A stretch of 64,000 bases of DNA from Christiangramia bathymodioli (lineage in GTDB: Bacteria; Bacteroidota; Bacteroidia; Flavobacteriales; Flavobacteriaceae). Under the pieces are notes generated by a model that saw only the letters and a list, made by a program, of their open reading frames with translations, did no database searches and was not told the DNA's origin. The stretch spans positions 186,001-250,000 of the forward strand of contig SRSL01000004.1 of the NCBI GenBank assembly GCA_009735695.1. The letters run 5' to 3'. Below, piece by piece: positions 1-8,294 of the stretch. Positions within the stretch are counted from its first letter, which is position 1; each line of letters starts with the position of its first letter. The position numbers and the translations under genes are program-made.

Positions 1-826
1 TTTCGCTTGCCGGGTTATTATTGAATTCACTGAATTCTGAAGCAGTCTCATAGTTAATAAAATGAGAGTTCAGGTTTAAGCCCAGGTAAAGAAAATCCTT
101 GAACTGGGTTCCAAGGTTAAAACTTAATTTCCCGTTCAGCCCGGTTGCGACCTGATTATAGCGCTGGTGGAAATTTCCTGGACCTATCAGTGAAAAATAA
201 TCCCGATTTTGAGGGTCATCCGTTTCAGCTTCGATTACATAAGCCTGGTAACCTAAAAAAGCCTGCTGAACAGGAAATCCGTATTGCTCTCCCAGTACAG
301 CATATTGTTCATCAATATTTCCGTTTCTGCCTGTTTGAAGCAGGTCCAGCTCAACTCCATTTGCGTAATCCAGGAAATACTGGTCTATAGAATTAGTGGA
401 AGTTCCCTGTACACTGTAATTTTCATCATAGATAGAGCTGGTATTATAATTAAGACCAAGGCTGAACTTTCTCCAGTTATTCTCTCCATTGCTACTGAAC
501 ACAAAAACCCCTCCCAGGTTTCCTAATTCTATCATGGATTCATTACTGCCAGACATACCGTTATTATATCGCAAGGAGTTATCAAGATCTCTGTAGCCAA
601 GACTTACCGAGGCATTGCTGGAAAGAAATACTGCTGAAGAAGCCGGGTTGACAGACATGGCAGAAAGGTCTCCGCCAAGTGCTCCGAAGGCTCCGGCCAT
701 ACTGATGTATCTGGCGGTTCCAGATAATTCACTGGAAGAATAGCGATAAGCATCTTTAAGGTCCTGTGCTTGTAATAAATGGGAAAGGAAAAGAAAGGAT
801 GAAAGAAGTAATAGAGATTTTTTCAT
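1..826 (-). CDS. OMPP1/FadL/TodX-type outer membrane protein (partial, C-terminus off the left edge)
   Basis: The frame opens with ATG at 826 and stays open to base 1, giving about 275 residues of an unfinished protein. It starts with a cleavable signal peptide (MKKSLLLLSSFLFLSHLLQAQ) and then reads DLKDAYRYSS and SGTARYISMAGAFGALGGDLSAM, the glycine-rich opening of FadL-like beta-barrels in Bacteroidetes, followed by NPAS and strand-like alternating segments. FadL-family proteins sit in the outer membrane and carry hydrophobic substrates; the substrate here cannot be told. The next gene upstream on the strand, the Gly-rich lipoprotein at 902-1987, is separated by a strong terminator, so this gene is probably expressed separately. 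Confidence 0.82.
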   Translation of the reverse strand, partial: MKKSLLLLSSFLFLSHLLQAQDLKDAYRYSSSELSGTARYISMAGAFGALGGDLSAMSVNPASSAVFLSSNASVSLGYRDLDNSLRYNNGMSGSNESMIELGNLGGVFVFSSNGENNWRKFSLGLNYNTSSIYDENYSVQGTSTNSIDQYFLDYANGVELDLLQTGRNGNIDEQYAVLGEQYGFPVQQAFLGYQAYVIEAETDDPQNRDYFSLIGPGNFHQRYNQVATGLNGKLSFNLGTQFKDFLYLGLNLNSHFINYETASEFSEFNNNPASE

Positions 827-842
827 AGCTGTTTTTAGTTAT

Positions 843-882
843 AAAAAAACCTTACAGGAGGGGGCAATAGCCTGTAAGGTTT
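843..882 (-). terminator. Rho-independent terminator after the Gly-rich lipoprotein gene
   Basis: A 12-bp perfect stem (AAACCTTACAGG at 847-858 with CCTGTAAGGTTT at 871-882) is followed on the minus strand by a T-run. It lies between the lipoprotein stop at 902 and the porin start at 826. Confidence 0.85.
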
Positions 883-901
883 GGAAAATGTTTTCTGAAG
901 T

Positions 902-1987
902 TTATAGTCCGCCACCGCGGCCACCTCTTGAGGAAGATCTGCCTCCTCCCGAACTTCTGCTTGCTCCTGAACTACGGCTGGAGCTACCAGAACTTCTTGT
1001 GGTGGACGAAGAGCTCCTTCGTGCAGGCGCAGAATATGAATTTGTTCGGCTGCCTGAAGAAGAGCGTTGATAAACCGGAGATCTATTGCTGTTTCTATTG
1101 TATTCATAGCTTCGGCCAGATTCGGTTCTTCTGTTTGTTCGTGAATAGATCTGTGCGTTATCATTACGGCTCACGCTGTTTCGAACTCGGGAAGTTCCGT
1201 AATCGGCAGACCTGGTGTTTCTTATTTCTCTTATACTTCGAGAATATGAAGAGGCCCTTGCACTGGTACTCCTTCTGTCTACACCGCTGGTCGAATAGGC
1301 TCTGGCATTTCTTCGACCGTTATTATACGCGACATTATCGTAATAGTTATAATAATTATTATAGTAGTAGTTACCGTAATAGCCACCCCAACCCCATGGT
1401 CGGTAATAGCCTCCGTAACCCCATCCCCAGCCAATTCCAAAGCCGAAGCCAACGTTCCAGCCGCCATAGGCATAAGGTCCGCCCCAGAATCCGCCTCCAG
1501 GCCAGAATGGATCAAACCAAGGATCCCACCATGGGTTATACCATCCACCATAAGGATATCCATAGCCCCAGCCCATTGCCCAAGGAGAATAGAATCCGGT
1601 ATTATAAAAGTTTACAGTATAAGTATCAGGATCATTACCCCAGGGCGCATTGCCTCCAACATAGACGATATCACCGCCTTCTTCGTTGTAGTCTTCATAT
1701 CCGTCATTAGAGCTGTAACTCTCCACATCGGTAAAAATGTCTTCTTCCAGCGCATCACCGATCATTTGAGACTGTTGTGCGAACAGGGTTTTGTAGTAAC
1801 TGCTGTTTGCGCCTGGTTTTACCTCTTCAGGTTCCTGTTGTTCCCAAATTCCCGGCCTTGATTCACCGTAGATTCCATCGGCTTCATAGCCAGAATATTG
1901 GTAGGAGCCACATGAGACCAGGGCAAAAAAGGCCACTGGAACCAGCAGAAGGCTCAGTTTATCTTTAAGGTGGTAGTAAAGTTTCAT
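902..1987 (-). CDS. Aromatic/glycine-rich lipoprotein with Ser/Arg/Gly-rich tail, function unknown
   Basis: 361 residues. The N-terminus is a lipoprotein signal with lipobox FALVSC (Cys about 26), so the product should be acylated and exported. After an acidic segment (about 27-115) comes a very Gly, Tyr and Trp rich stretch (about 125-225, with WDPWFDPFWPGGG and many GYG/GGY units), then a Ser/Arg/Tyr-rich region and a C-terminal tail of SSS and RGG-like units. No catalytic domain is recognisable. Similar low-complexity lipoproteins occur in Flavobacteriia and are sometimes labelled 'vitellogenin-like' because of composition only. It is divergent from proS; a role in surface adhesion or matrix is only a guess. 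Confidence 0.8.
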   Translation of the reverse strand: MKLYYHLKDKLSLLLVPVAFFALVSCGSYQYSGYEADGIYGESRPGIWEQQEPEEVKPGANSSYYKTLFAQQSQMIGDALEEDIFTDVESYSSNDGYEDYNEEGGDIVYVGGNAPWGNDPDTYTVNFYNTGFYSPWAMGWGYGYPYGGWYNPWWDPWFDPFWPGGGFWGGPYAYGGWNVGFGFGIGWGWGYGGYYRPWGWGGYYGNYYYNNYYNYYDNVAYNNGRRNARAYSTSGVDRRSTSARASSYSRSIREIRNTRSADYGTSRVRNSVSRNDNAQIYSRTNRRTESGRSYEYNRNSNRSPVYQRSSSGSRTNSYSAPARRSSSSTTRSSGSSSRSSGASRSSGGGRSSSRGGRGGGL

Positions 1988-2094
1988 TGGTAATTCTTTT
2001 TATTGTTGGGCATCCTAAAAATGCCTAGTTTTGCCCGAACGGTTAGTATTGAATACTTCTATAAAGATACAAGTTTTATGCCAAATACAGAGAA

Positions 2095-3573
2095 ATGGGT
2101 AAGAATCTAACAAAGCGACAAGACGACTATTCCAAGTGGTATAACGAATTGGTGGTGAAGGCCGATTTAGCTGAAAATTCAGCTGTTCGCGGTTGTATGG
2201 TGATCAAACCATATGGGTTTGCCATCTGGGAAAAGATGCAGGCTGAACTGGACCGAATGTTCAAGGAAACAGGGCACGAAAATGCCTATTTTCCTCTTTT
2301 TGTTCCTAAGAGCCTTTTTGAAGCCGAAGAAAAGAATGCAGAGGGTTTTGCCAAGGAATGCGCTGTGGTGACTCATTACAGACTTAAGAATGACGAAGAT
2401 AATCCGGGAAAACTGAAGGTGGATCCCGAAGCTAAACTGGAGGAAGAGCTGGTTGTTAGGCCAACTTCTGAAGCTATTATCTGGAATACCTATAAGAACT
2501 GGATACAGTCTTACCGCGATTTGCCAATCAAGGTGAACCAGTGGGCGAATGTGGTGCGCTGGGAGATGAGGACCCGTTTATTTCTTAGAACTGCTGAATT
2601 TTTATGGCAGGAAGGGCACACCGCCCACGCGACTAAAGAAGAAGCTCTGGAAGAAACCGAGCTGATGAATAATATTTACGCTGAATTTGCTGAAAATTTT
2701 ATGGCGATCCCTGTGGTAAAGGGAGCCAAGACAGAAAGTGAACGTTTTGCCGGCGCTTTGGAAACCTATTGTATCGAAGCTTTGATGCAGGACGGGAAAG
2801 CCCTTCAGGCAGGAACTTCTCATTTTCTGGGTCAGAATTTCGCTAAGGCCTTTGATGTTAAATTCGCGACCAAAGAAGGCGGACTGGAATATGTATGGGC
2901 GACTTCATGGGGCGTTTCAACTCGATTGATGGGAGCTTTAATTATGACCCATAGCGATGATAACGGACTGGTTCTTCCGCCAAACCTCGCGCCAATCCAG
3001 GTGGTGATCGTTCCGATCTATAAGGGAGAAGAGCAGCTCGCTCAAATTTCTGAAGTTGCCAGTCAATTGGTATCCGACCTACGAGCGAATGGAGTTTCAG
3101 TAAAATATGATGATCGTGACACTCAGAAGCCAGGATGGAAATTCGCCCAGTATGAACTGCAGGGTGTACCGGTAAGATTGGCTTTGGGACCCAAGGATCT
3201 GGAAAAAGGAACGGTTGAGCTTGCAAGAAGAGATACCCTTACAAAAGAATTCGTAAAAAGAGATGTGGTGGTAGACAAGGTTGTTGCCTTAATGACCGAC
3301 ATCCAGAATGATCTATTTGATAAAGCTAAAAACTTCAGAGATGAGCATATCACTGAAGTTGATAGCTTCGAAGATTTCAAAAAAGTGTTGAAAGAAAAAG
3401 GAGGCTTTATTTCAGCTCATTGGGATGGTACTGCAGAGACCGAGACTAAGATCAAGGAGCTTACAAAAGCAACCATAAGATGTGTTCCCTTTAACCGGAA
3501 GGAAGAGTCGGGAGCCTGCGTTTTAACTGGAAAACCTTCTGAAGGGAGGGTGCTTTTCGCAAAGGCGTATTAA
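2095..3573 (+). CDS. proS: Prolyl-tRNA synthetase
   Basis: 492 residues, the length of the short eukaryote/archaeal-type ProRS without the bacterial editing insertion. It charges tRNA-Pro with proline in the cytoplasm. Class II signatures are visible: the motif 2 region around [20 protein letters not shown], then WQEGHTAH, and motif 3 near [18 protein letters not shown], followed by the anticodon-binding domain ([31 protein letters not shown]) and the C-terminal domain ending in Tyr typical of this subtype. The start is the ATG at 2095; no good Shine-Dalgarno is seen, as usual for Flavobacteria. It stands alone, followed by the tRNA-Glu promoter. Confidence 0.97.
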   Translation: MGKNLTKRQDDYSKWYNELVVKADLAENSAVRGCMVIKPYGFAIWEKMQAELDRMFKETGHENAYFPLFVPKSLFEAEEKNAEGFAKECAVVTHYRLKNDEDNPGKLKVDPEAKLEEELVVRPTSEAIIWNTYKNWIQSYRDLPIKVNQWANVVRWEMRTRLFLRTAEFLWQEGHTAHATKEEALEETELMNNIYAEFAENFMAIPVVKGAKTESERFAGALETYCIEALMQDGKALQAGTSHFLGQNFAKAFDVKFATKEGGLEYVWATSWGVSTRLMGALIMTHSDDNGLVLPPNLAPIQVVIVPIYKGEEQLAQISEVASQLVSDLRANGVSVKYDDRDTQKPGWKFAQYELQGVPVRLALGPKDLEKGTVELARRDTLTKEFVKRDVVVDKVVALMTDIQNDLFDKAKNFRDEHITEVDSFEDFKKVLKEKGGFISAHWDGTAETETKIKELTKATIRCVPFNRKEESGACVLTGKPSEGRVLFAKAY

Positions 3574-3599
3574 TTTTTTTAAATTTTTTTGTGGAAGAT

Positions 3600-3629
3600 T
3601 TGCGGCATTGAAAAATAGTTGTATTTTTG
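3600..3629 (+). promoter_or_regulatory. Bacteroidetes-type promoter for the tRNA-Glu pair
   Basis: TTG at 3600-3602 and TATTTTTG at 3622-3629 are 19 bases apart, matching the flavobacterial consensus TTG-N17-23-TAnnTTTG. It lies 21 bases before the first tRNA, so transcription should begin about 3635. Confidence 0.75.
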
Positions 3630-3650
3630 CATCCGCATTTGAAACAAAAT

Positions 3651-3722
3651 GGTCCGTTCGTCTAGGGGTTAGGACGCCAGGTTTTCATCCTGGTAACAGG
3701 GGTTCGATTCCCCTACGGACTA
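3651..3722 (+). tRNA. tRNA-Glu (anticodon TTC), copy 1
   Basis: The sequence folds as a full cloverleaf: acceptor GGTCCGT with ACGGACT (G-T first pair), D arm with TAGGGGTTAGG, anticodon stem CCAGG/CCTGG around the loop TTTTCAT giving anticodon TTC, and a T arm with GGTTCGATTCC. The 3' CCA is not encoded. An identical copy follows 140 bases downstream. Confidence 0.97.
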
Positions 3723-3729
3723 CAAGAAG

Positions 3730-3773
3730 AAACACTGCGAAAGTGTTTAGTTTAAAGCAACGATTTTAGTTGC
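3730..3773 (+). other. Two small hairpins in the tRNA-Glu spacer
   Basis: AAACACT/AGTGTTT (3730-3736 with 3742-3748) and GCAAC/GTTGC (3757-3761 with 3769-3773) lie between the tRNA copies. They may be processing landmarks in the precursor transcript. No T-run follows either, so they do not look like terminators. Confidence 0.5.
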
Positions 3774-3790
3774 AAATTGAAATAGATTAT

Positions 3791-3862
3791 GGTCCGTTCG
3801 TCTAGGGGTTAGGACGCCAGGTTTTCATCCTGGTAACAGGGGTTCGATTCCCCTACGGACTA
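3791..3862 (+). tRNA. tRNA-Glu (anticodon TTC), copy 2
   Basis: All 72 bases are identical to the copy at 3651-3722, with the same cloverleaf and TTC anticodon. There is no second promoter-like TAnnTTTG box in the 68-base spacer, so the two are probably cut from one precursor, possibly together with the rpsT message that begins 32 bases later. Confidence 0.97.
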
Positions 3863-3893
3863 CTTTTTAAAACATTTTTAAATTTTAGTTGTA

Positions 3894-4142
3894 ATGGCAA
3901 ATCATAAGTCAGCGTTGAAGAGGATTCGTAGCAATGAGACTAAGCGTCTTAGAAATCGCTACCAGCATAAAACTACAAGGAACGCGATCAAAAAATTGCG
4001 TGAAGCCGATAAGAAAGAGGCTGAGGGAATGTTGCCTTCTGTGATTTCTATGATCGATAAATTGGCTAAGAATAATATTATTCACGATAATAAAGCTGCT
4101 AACCTAAAGTCAAATTTGACTAAGCACGTCGCAGCACTTTAA
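3894..4142 (+). CDS. rpsT: 30S ribosomal protein S20
   Basis: 82 residues, very basic, beginning [21 protein letters not shown], which is the diagnostic S20 opening, and continuing with a helical Lys/Arg-rich body ([21 protein letters not shown]). S20 is a primary 16S rRNA-binding protein of the small subunit. Its position directly after the tRNA-Glu pair, with no promoter box of its own, suggests read-through from the tRNA promoter. A terminator follows 25 bases after the stop. Confidence 0.97.
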   Translation: MANHKSALKRIRSNETKRLRNRYQHKTTRNAIKKLREADKKEAEGMLPSVISMIDKLAKNNIIHDNKAANLKSNLTKHVAAL

Positions 4143-4167
4143 TTTTAGCAGTGTTCAATTTATAAAG

Positions 4168-4199
4168 AATGCTTCTCGAGTTTCGGGAGGCATTTTTTT
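4168..4199 (+). terminator. Rho-independent terminator after rpsT
   Basis: AATGCTTCTCG pairs with CGGGAGGCATT (with G-T pairs) around a short loop and is followed by a run of Ts at 4193-4199. Confidence 0.8.
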
Positions 4200-4211
4200 A
4201 TTGATCCTTTT

Positions 4212-5126
4212 TCAGAAGACAGAAACTCCGGTTAGAGTTGTGAAACGCTCGAGAGCTTTCATTCCCAATTCGGAATTTCCTTTTTCATTCAGGATTGGGC
4301 TCCAAACTGCTACCGAATAATTCGCAGGATGAATCGCCACGATACCTCCTCCAACACCACTCTTTCCCGGTAAACCAACCTGGAAACTGAATTCCCCCGC
4401 CTCATCATAAAATCCGCAGGTCTGCATCAGCGCATTAATACGTTTTACAGTCTTTGGCTTAAGGATCTTTTCTCCTGAATCAAGAATTTTTCCTCGATTA
4501 GCGAAGATCATAAAAGCCTTGGATAGCTGTTGGCAGGACATCGCGAGTGAACATTGATAGAAATAAAAATCAACGATAGGTTCTACATCGCATTTGATAT
4601 TTCCCAAAGCTTTGATATAATTTACGAGGGCGATATTGCGATACCCGGTAGCCTTTTCAGACTTCGCCACAGATTCGTCATAATCTATACTGTTATCTCC
4701 TGTAATCTTTCGAACGAATTCCAGTAACTCCTTTTTTGGATCGTCGAGTTGATCAACCAGGATATCTGAAATCACCAGTGCACCGGCATTTATGAATGGA
4801 TTTCTTGGGATCCCGTGTTCATATTCCAGCTGGGTGAGGCTATTAAAAGGATCTCCAGACGGTTCAACCGAAACACGATCCCATAGGTGTTCGCCCATGA
4901 TTCGCATGGCCATGGCCAGGGTAAATACCTTTGAAATACTCTGAATGGAAAATTTTTCGTCACTATCTCCAAAGCAAAAATGCTGCTGGTCTCCACAATA
5001 GACGTGCATCCCGAATTTTCTTCGGTCTACCTTGGCGAGTTCTGGGATATAGGAAGCGACTTTTCCTTTGACATCCCGGTAACTCATTTCTTCATAAATA
5101 GTGTCGAGGATCTTCTGGTAGTCCAT
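4212..5126 (-). CDS. glsA: Glutaminase (serine-dependent, GlsA family)
   Basis: 304 residues, the normal length for bacterial glutaminase. The family hydrolyses L-glutamine to glutamate and ammonia. The catalytic Ser-x-x-Lys is visible in FSIQSISKVFTLAM (about residues 80-95), with further family blocks NPFINAGALV, GYRNIALVNYI and GLPGKSGVGGGIVA. The start ATG at 5126 lies one base after the stop of pepE, so the two form a translationally linked pair with pepE first. The shared theme may be use of peptides and amino acids as nitrogen source. Confidence 0.95.
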   Translation of the reverse strand: MDYQKILDTIYEEMSYRDVKGKVASYIPELAKVDRRKFGMHVYCGDQQHFCFGDSDEKFSIQSISKVFTLAMAMRIMGEHLWDRVSVEPSGDPFNSLTQLEYEHGIPRNPFINAGALVISDILVDQLDDPKKELLEFVRKITGDNSIDYDESVAKSEKATGYRNIALVNYIKALGNIKCDVEPIVDFYFYQCSLAMSCQQLSKAFMIFANRGKILDSGEKILKPKTVKRINALMQTCGFYDEAGEFSFQVGLPGKSGVGGGIVAIHPANYSVAVWSPILNEKGNSELGMKALERFTTLTGVSVF

Positions 5127-5127
5127 T

Positions 5128-5832
5128 TCAGTTTAAATCGCTTAAATCAGTTTCGGTTTCGACTTCGAAAGGTACCTTATCCTTTTCGAAAATGCGAGCC
5201 TGCAGAGAGCCTTTTAACGTAACTTTATTATCCTTCAATTCCAGCCAGCTGCTTTCTCTAAGACCTATTACAGGCTGGGAATTCAAACGGTGAAATTCCT
5301 TGATCCTGGTTTCCCTTGTTTCTCCTTTATGTTTGGAATCTGGATCGGGATCCAGGTAATGCGGATTGATATTTACCGGGATCAGCCCGAGGGTTTTAAA
5401 AGAAGGGGGATAAACGATTGGCATGTCGTTGGTGGTTTGCATGCTTAATCCAGCTATATTGGTCCCGGCACTGGTCCCCATATAGGGAGTGCCTTCTAAA
5501 ACCACGTCTCTTAAAACAGGCATGACCTTATTTCGATAAAGTTCTGAAACCAGTAAAAAGGTATTGCCTCCACCGGTAAAGATACCTTTAGCTTCTCTTA
5601 CCGCTTTGTGATGATCGTTGAATTCATGGATCCCGCAAACCTGGATCCCAATCTTTCCAAAGGCCGTGGCCGCATGACTGGTATATTCTTCATGTGAGAT
5701 TCCGCCGGGACGGGCGTACGGGATGAAAAGGATCTCATTTATATCCTTGAAAAGTTCAGGGATCACCGGGAGTAAATATTCCAGGTAATCCTGGCCGAAA
5801 AGGGTTGAGGTACTTGCCAGTATCGCTTGCAT
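5128..5832 (-). CDS. pepE: Dipeptidase E (peptidase family S51)
   Basis: 234 residues. PepE-type S51 peptidases cut Asp-X dipeptides in the cytoplasm. The nucleophile is Ser121 in YMGTSAGTNIAG; the preceding FTGGGNTFLLVSEL loop and the later PHYLDPD segment with its histidine are family hallmarks. There is no signal peptide. It is the first gene of a pair with glsA (one-base gap). Upstream bases 5833-5945 separate it from the divergent gene at 5946 and show no clear promoter box. Confidence 0.93.
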   Translation of the reverse strand: MQAILASTSTLFGQDYLEYLLPVIPELFKDINEILFIPYARPGGISHEEYTSHAATAFGKIGIQVCGIHEFNDHHKAVREAKGIFTGGGNTFLLVSELYRNKVMPVLRDVVLEGTPYMGTSAGTNIAGLSMQTTNDMPIVYPPSFKTLGLIPVNINPHYLDPDPDSKHKGETRETRIKEFHRLNSQPVIGLRESSWLELKDNKVTLKGSLQARIFEKDKVPFEVETETDLSDLN

Positions 5833-5945
5833 GCTTTTTAAGGTAAAGTTATAGAATCTAAGTCATCGAATAAAGTTATTTGGAAGCTTTGGGCGCGAAA
5901 TGTTCAGAATGTCCGTTCTTTAATAACAATTGCTAACCAACATTT

Positions 5946-6755
5946 TTGAAAAATCTAAAGCGAATAGGCCTTTTTCTGTTCATCGCAGTATATACTTTTA
6001 ATAATTTCGAGGTTCTTGCCCAGGAACCGCAATTATTAAAGGGGCTTATTCTTTCTGATAGTATAGCGCCCGCAAATATTCATATCGTGAATCTTTCGAT
6101 GGAAGAAGGTGCCACCAGTGATGAATCCGGAAATTTTAATTTAAGAGGCCGGCTTAATGACAGTATTTTATTTTCTTCGGTAGAATTCGAAAACCGAATC
6201 ATCATTCTGAAACAGGAACATTTAGATTCTGAAAAGCTGGAAGTCTTTCTCTATCCTGCCCGAAATGAACTGGACGAAGTTCAAATTAGCGACCTGAAAT
6301 TAAGCGGTGTGCTTTCCCAGGATTCAGATAAAATTAAAATTTTTGATCGCGCTAAATATGGTATTCCATATCCGAGAGAGCTTCCAAGCCAAACCGAAAG
6401 ACGACTTTATACGGCTAGTGCTGGTGTTGAGAGCCGTTGGGCTTATATAGGTGTTCTTCTTGGAGGAGTTCCTTTGGATGCAGTCATAAATGATATTAAT
6501 GGCCGTACTAAGTATTTACGGAATTTACTGGAACTGGAGAAGATGCAGGAAAAGGTTCAGAAAGGAATTTTGATGCTGGGACAGGACTTTTTTATAACCG
6601 ATCTTGGTCTACCTAAAAGGGAGATTGAGAATTTTGTTAATTACTGTTCAGAAGATCCTGTTTATTCCGAATTAATAGAATCTGAAGATCATTTGAAACT
6701 GATCGAATTTTTTGAATCCAAGATAGTTTCCTTCAAAGAATTGCGTGGCCTTTAA
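5946..6755 (+). CDS. Exported carboxypeptidase-regulatory-like domain protein, paralog A
   Basis: 269 residues, with a probable TTG start (no in-frame ATG before the signal peptide). The signal peptide runs through NFEVLAQEP, then a CarboxypepD_reg-like beta-sandwich (about 32-110; INIHIVNLS-type strand, SDESGNFNLRGRLNDSILFSS, ELDEVQIS) and a helical C-terminal half without a known domain. It is clearly homologous to the next gene (shared FSSVEFENR/FSSVQFENR, LSG, NFVNYCSED/NFLYFCSED). The domain is usually found at the N-terminus of TonB-dependent receptors but here stands alone. Function unknown; location is probably periplasmic. Confidence 0.8.
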   Translation: MKNLKRIGLFLFIAVYTFNNFEVLAQEPQLLKGLILSDSIAPANIHIVNLSMEEGATSDESGNFNLRGRLNDSILFSSVEFENRIIILKQEHLDSEKLEVFLYPARNELDEVQISDLKLSGVLSQDSDKIKIFDRAKYGIPYPRELPSQTERRLYTASAGVESRWAYIGVLLGGVPLDAVINDINGRTKYLRNLLELEKMQEKVQKGILMLGQDFFITDLGLPKREIENFVNYCSEDPVYSELIESEDHLKLIEFFESKIVSFKELRGL

Positions 6756-6770
6756 TAATTTGTTTCTTTT

Positions 6771-7634
6771 GTGAATAATGTAATCCATCATCTAAAAACA
6801 TCTAGTTTGAATTCAGCAATCAAAATCATTCATCCAAATCAAGCTTTCTTTCTATTGCTTTTCCTATTCGCTGGTCTCAAGGCGTTTTCTCAGGAATCCA
6901 CCATTCTAAATGGTAAAATAAAAGCTTCGAGTAGTGACCTTGAAAAAATTCATGTTATCAACCTGAACCTGGAACAGGGGAGTGTGACCAATAAGGAAGG
7001 TGCCTTCGAAATCAGGGCTCGTCTCAATGATACCCTGTATTTTTCTTCGGTGCAATTCGAGAACAGGTCGATCATTGTGGATGCTGAAGCCTTAAAAAAT
7101 GGAAATCTGGTGGTTGAACTCTCTGAACGAATGAACGAGCTGGCCGAAGTTGTGATCGATGATATAAAACTTTCTGGTTACCTGGCCAATGATATCGCGA
7201 AAATATCCACCAAGGAATTTGAGAGAAATTACAGGCTTCAAAGCGATCTTGGAGCTGTGATAGCAAGGGATAGGGAATTGAATCCTTATGAACGGGCAGT
7301 TGCTGGCGGCGGGATCCGGTTCGACCTGTTAGCGCGAAAAATTTCTGATGAACTTTCAAAAAGTAAGAAACCACAACCGGTTTATTCAGCAAAGGATATC
7401 ATGGACAAAAGTTTGCAGCTGGTAGGTTACCAGTTCTTCGAAAAACAGTTGGGACTGGCAGAGAACGAGGTAACTAATTTTCTTTATTTCTGCAGTGAGG
7501 ATAAGCCAAAATTCAGAAATATTGTGCTTAATAACAATGCGCTGGTGTTGATAGAATATTTCGAAACTCGTATCGATGATTTCAAAAATAGACGCGGTGA
7601 CCTGCTCAACCGAAAAAATCAATTACCGGGTTAA
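6771..7634 (+). CDS. Exported carboxypeptidase-regulatory-like domain protein, paralog B
   Basis: 287 residues, GTG start 15 bases after paralog A. The signal sequence is unusually long (hydrophobic core at about 30-41, cleavage after KAFSQ). A beta-sandwich follows with HVINLNLEQGSVTNKEGAF and RARLNDTLYFSS, then ELAEVVIDDIKLSG, then a helical half ending YFETRIDDFKNRRGDLL. It resembles paralog A throughout, so the pair arose by tandem duplication. No enzymatic motif is visible. A weak hairpin (TTAAGA/TCTTAA near 7649-7669) follows. Confidence 0.8.
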   Translation: MNNVIHHLKTSSLNSAIKIIHPNQAFFLLLFLFAGLKAFSQESTILNGKIKASSSDLEKIHVINLNLEQGSVTNKEGAFEIRARLNDTLYFSSVQFENRSIIVDAEALKNGNLVVELSERMNELAEVVIDDIKLSGYLANDIAKISTKEFERNYRLQSDLGAVIARDRELNPYERAVAGGGIRFDLLARKISDELSKSKKPQPVYSAKDIMDKSLQLVGYQFFEKQLGLAENEVTNFLYFCSEDKPKFRNIVLNNNALVLIEYFETRIDDFKNRRGDLLNRKNQLPG

Positions 7635-7727
7635 ATTCATTAAACCTTTTAAGATTCGTAGCGTCTTAATTTTCAGAAGGGAATCAAAGCTTGGTTTGAT
7701 TCTTGTTCTATTTATGAAAAATGAAAT

Positions 7728-8228
7728 ATGAAAAAGATATTTGTACTCTTTTTTGCTTTTTGCCTTTTCACGTCGTTTACTTCGGAATTTCATGAAACCT
7801 ATCTAAGCGTGACCGAGATAGAATACGATAGGGAGGATAAAGCCCTGCAGATCGTTTCCCGGGTCTTTATCGATGACATGGAAAACGTGTTAAGTAAGAG
7901 GTACCAGCAGGATGTTAGCCTGTCTTATGAAGAAGACCTCAATGCTAATAAAGGCCTGATGCAACAGTATATAGACAGGAAACTAAAGATTAGCGTGAAC
8001 GGAAAACCGGTTGCTTTGAAGTTACTGGGAAGTAAATTTGATGCTGACCAGATCGTGCTTTTTATTGAAGGTGAAAATGTGGAAGATTTTAAAAAAGTTT
8101 GGGTAGAGAATCTGATCCTCACCGATCTTTTCGATTCCCAGAAGAACGTGGTACACGTAAAAAAGGGAGAAGATATCGAAAGCATGCTCCTTGTTAAGGG
8201 AAATGGCAATAAGACTTTAACTTTTTAG
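7728..8228 (+). CDS. DUF6702 family exported protein
   Basis: 166 residues with an N-terminal signal peptide (MKKIFVLFFAFCLFTSFTS). The mature part opens FHETYLSVTEIEYDREDKAL, which I recognise as the DUF6702 pattern found in Bacteroidetes, where it is frequently next to an M1 peptidase as here (66-base gap, same strand). The biochemical role is unknown; some databases call relatives 'peptidase E' by transfer, which the sequence does not support. It probably acts in the periplasm together with the following peptidase. Confidence 0.82.
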   Translation: MKKIFVLFFAFCLFTSFTSEFHETYLSVTEIEYDREDKALQIVSRVFIDDMENVLSKRYQQDVSLSYEEDLNANKGLMQQYIDRKLKISVNGKPVALKLLGSKFDADQIVLFIEGENVEDFKKVWVENLILTDLFDSQKNVVHVKKGEDIESMLLVKGNGNKTLTF

Positions 8229-8294
8229 ATAAGCATTCTGAAAAGGTGAATTAAATTTTTATTTTTAGCGGATTTTTAAATTAAAACTACATAA

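Noticed and set aside
928-1710. A 260-codon plus-strand frame opposite the Gly-rich lipoprotein
   Set aside because: It is the shadow of the repetitive minus-strand gene; its product has no signal or domain and contains repeat-derived Tyr/Arg/His runs.
3651-3862. Duplicated tRNA-Glu as a phage or island attachment site
   Set aside because: There is no integrase, no broken third tRNA end and the genes on both sides are housekeeping.
7635-7727. Possible terminator after paralog B
   Set aside because: The TTAAGA/TCTTAA stem is six pairs with a nine-base loop and only a weak T-tract; kept out of the feature list.
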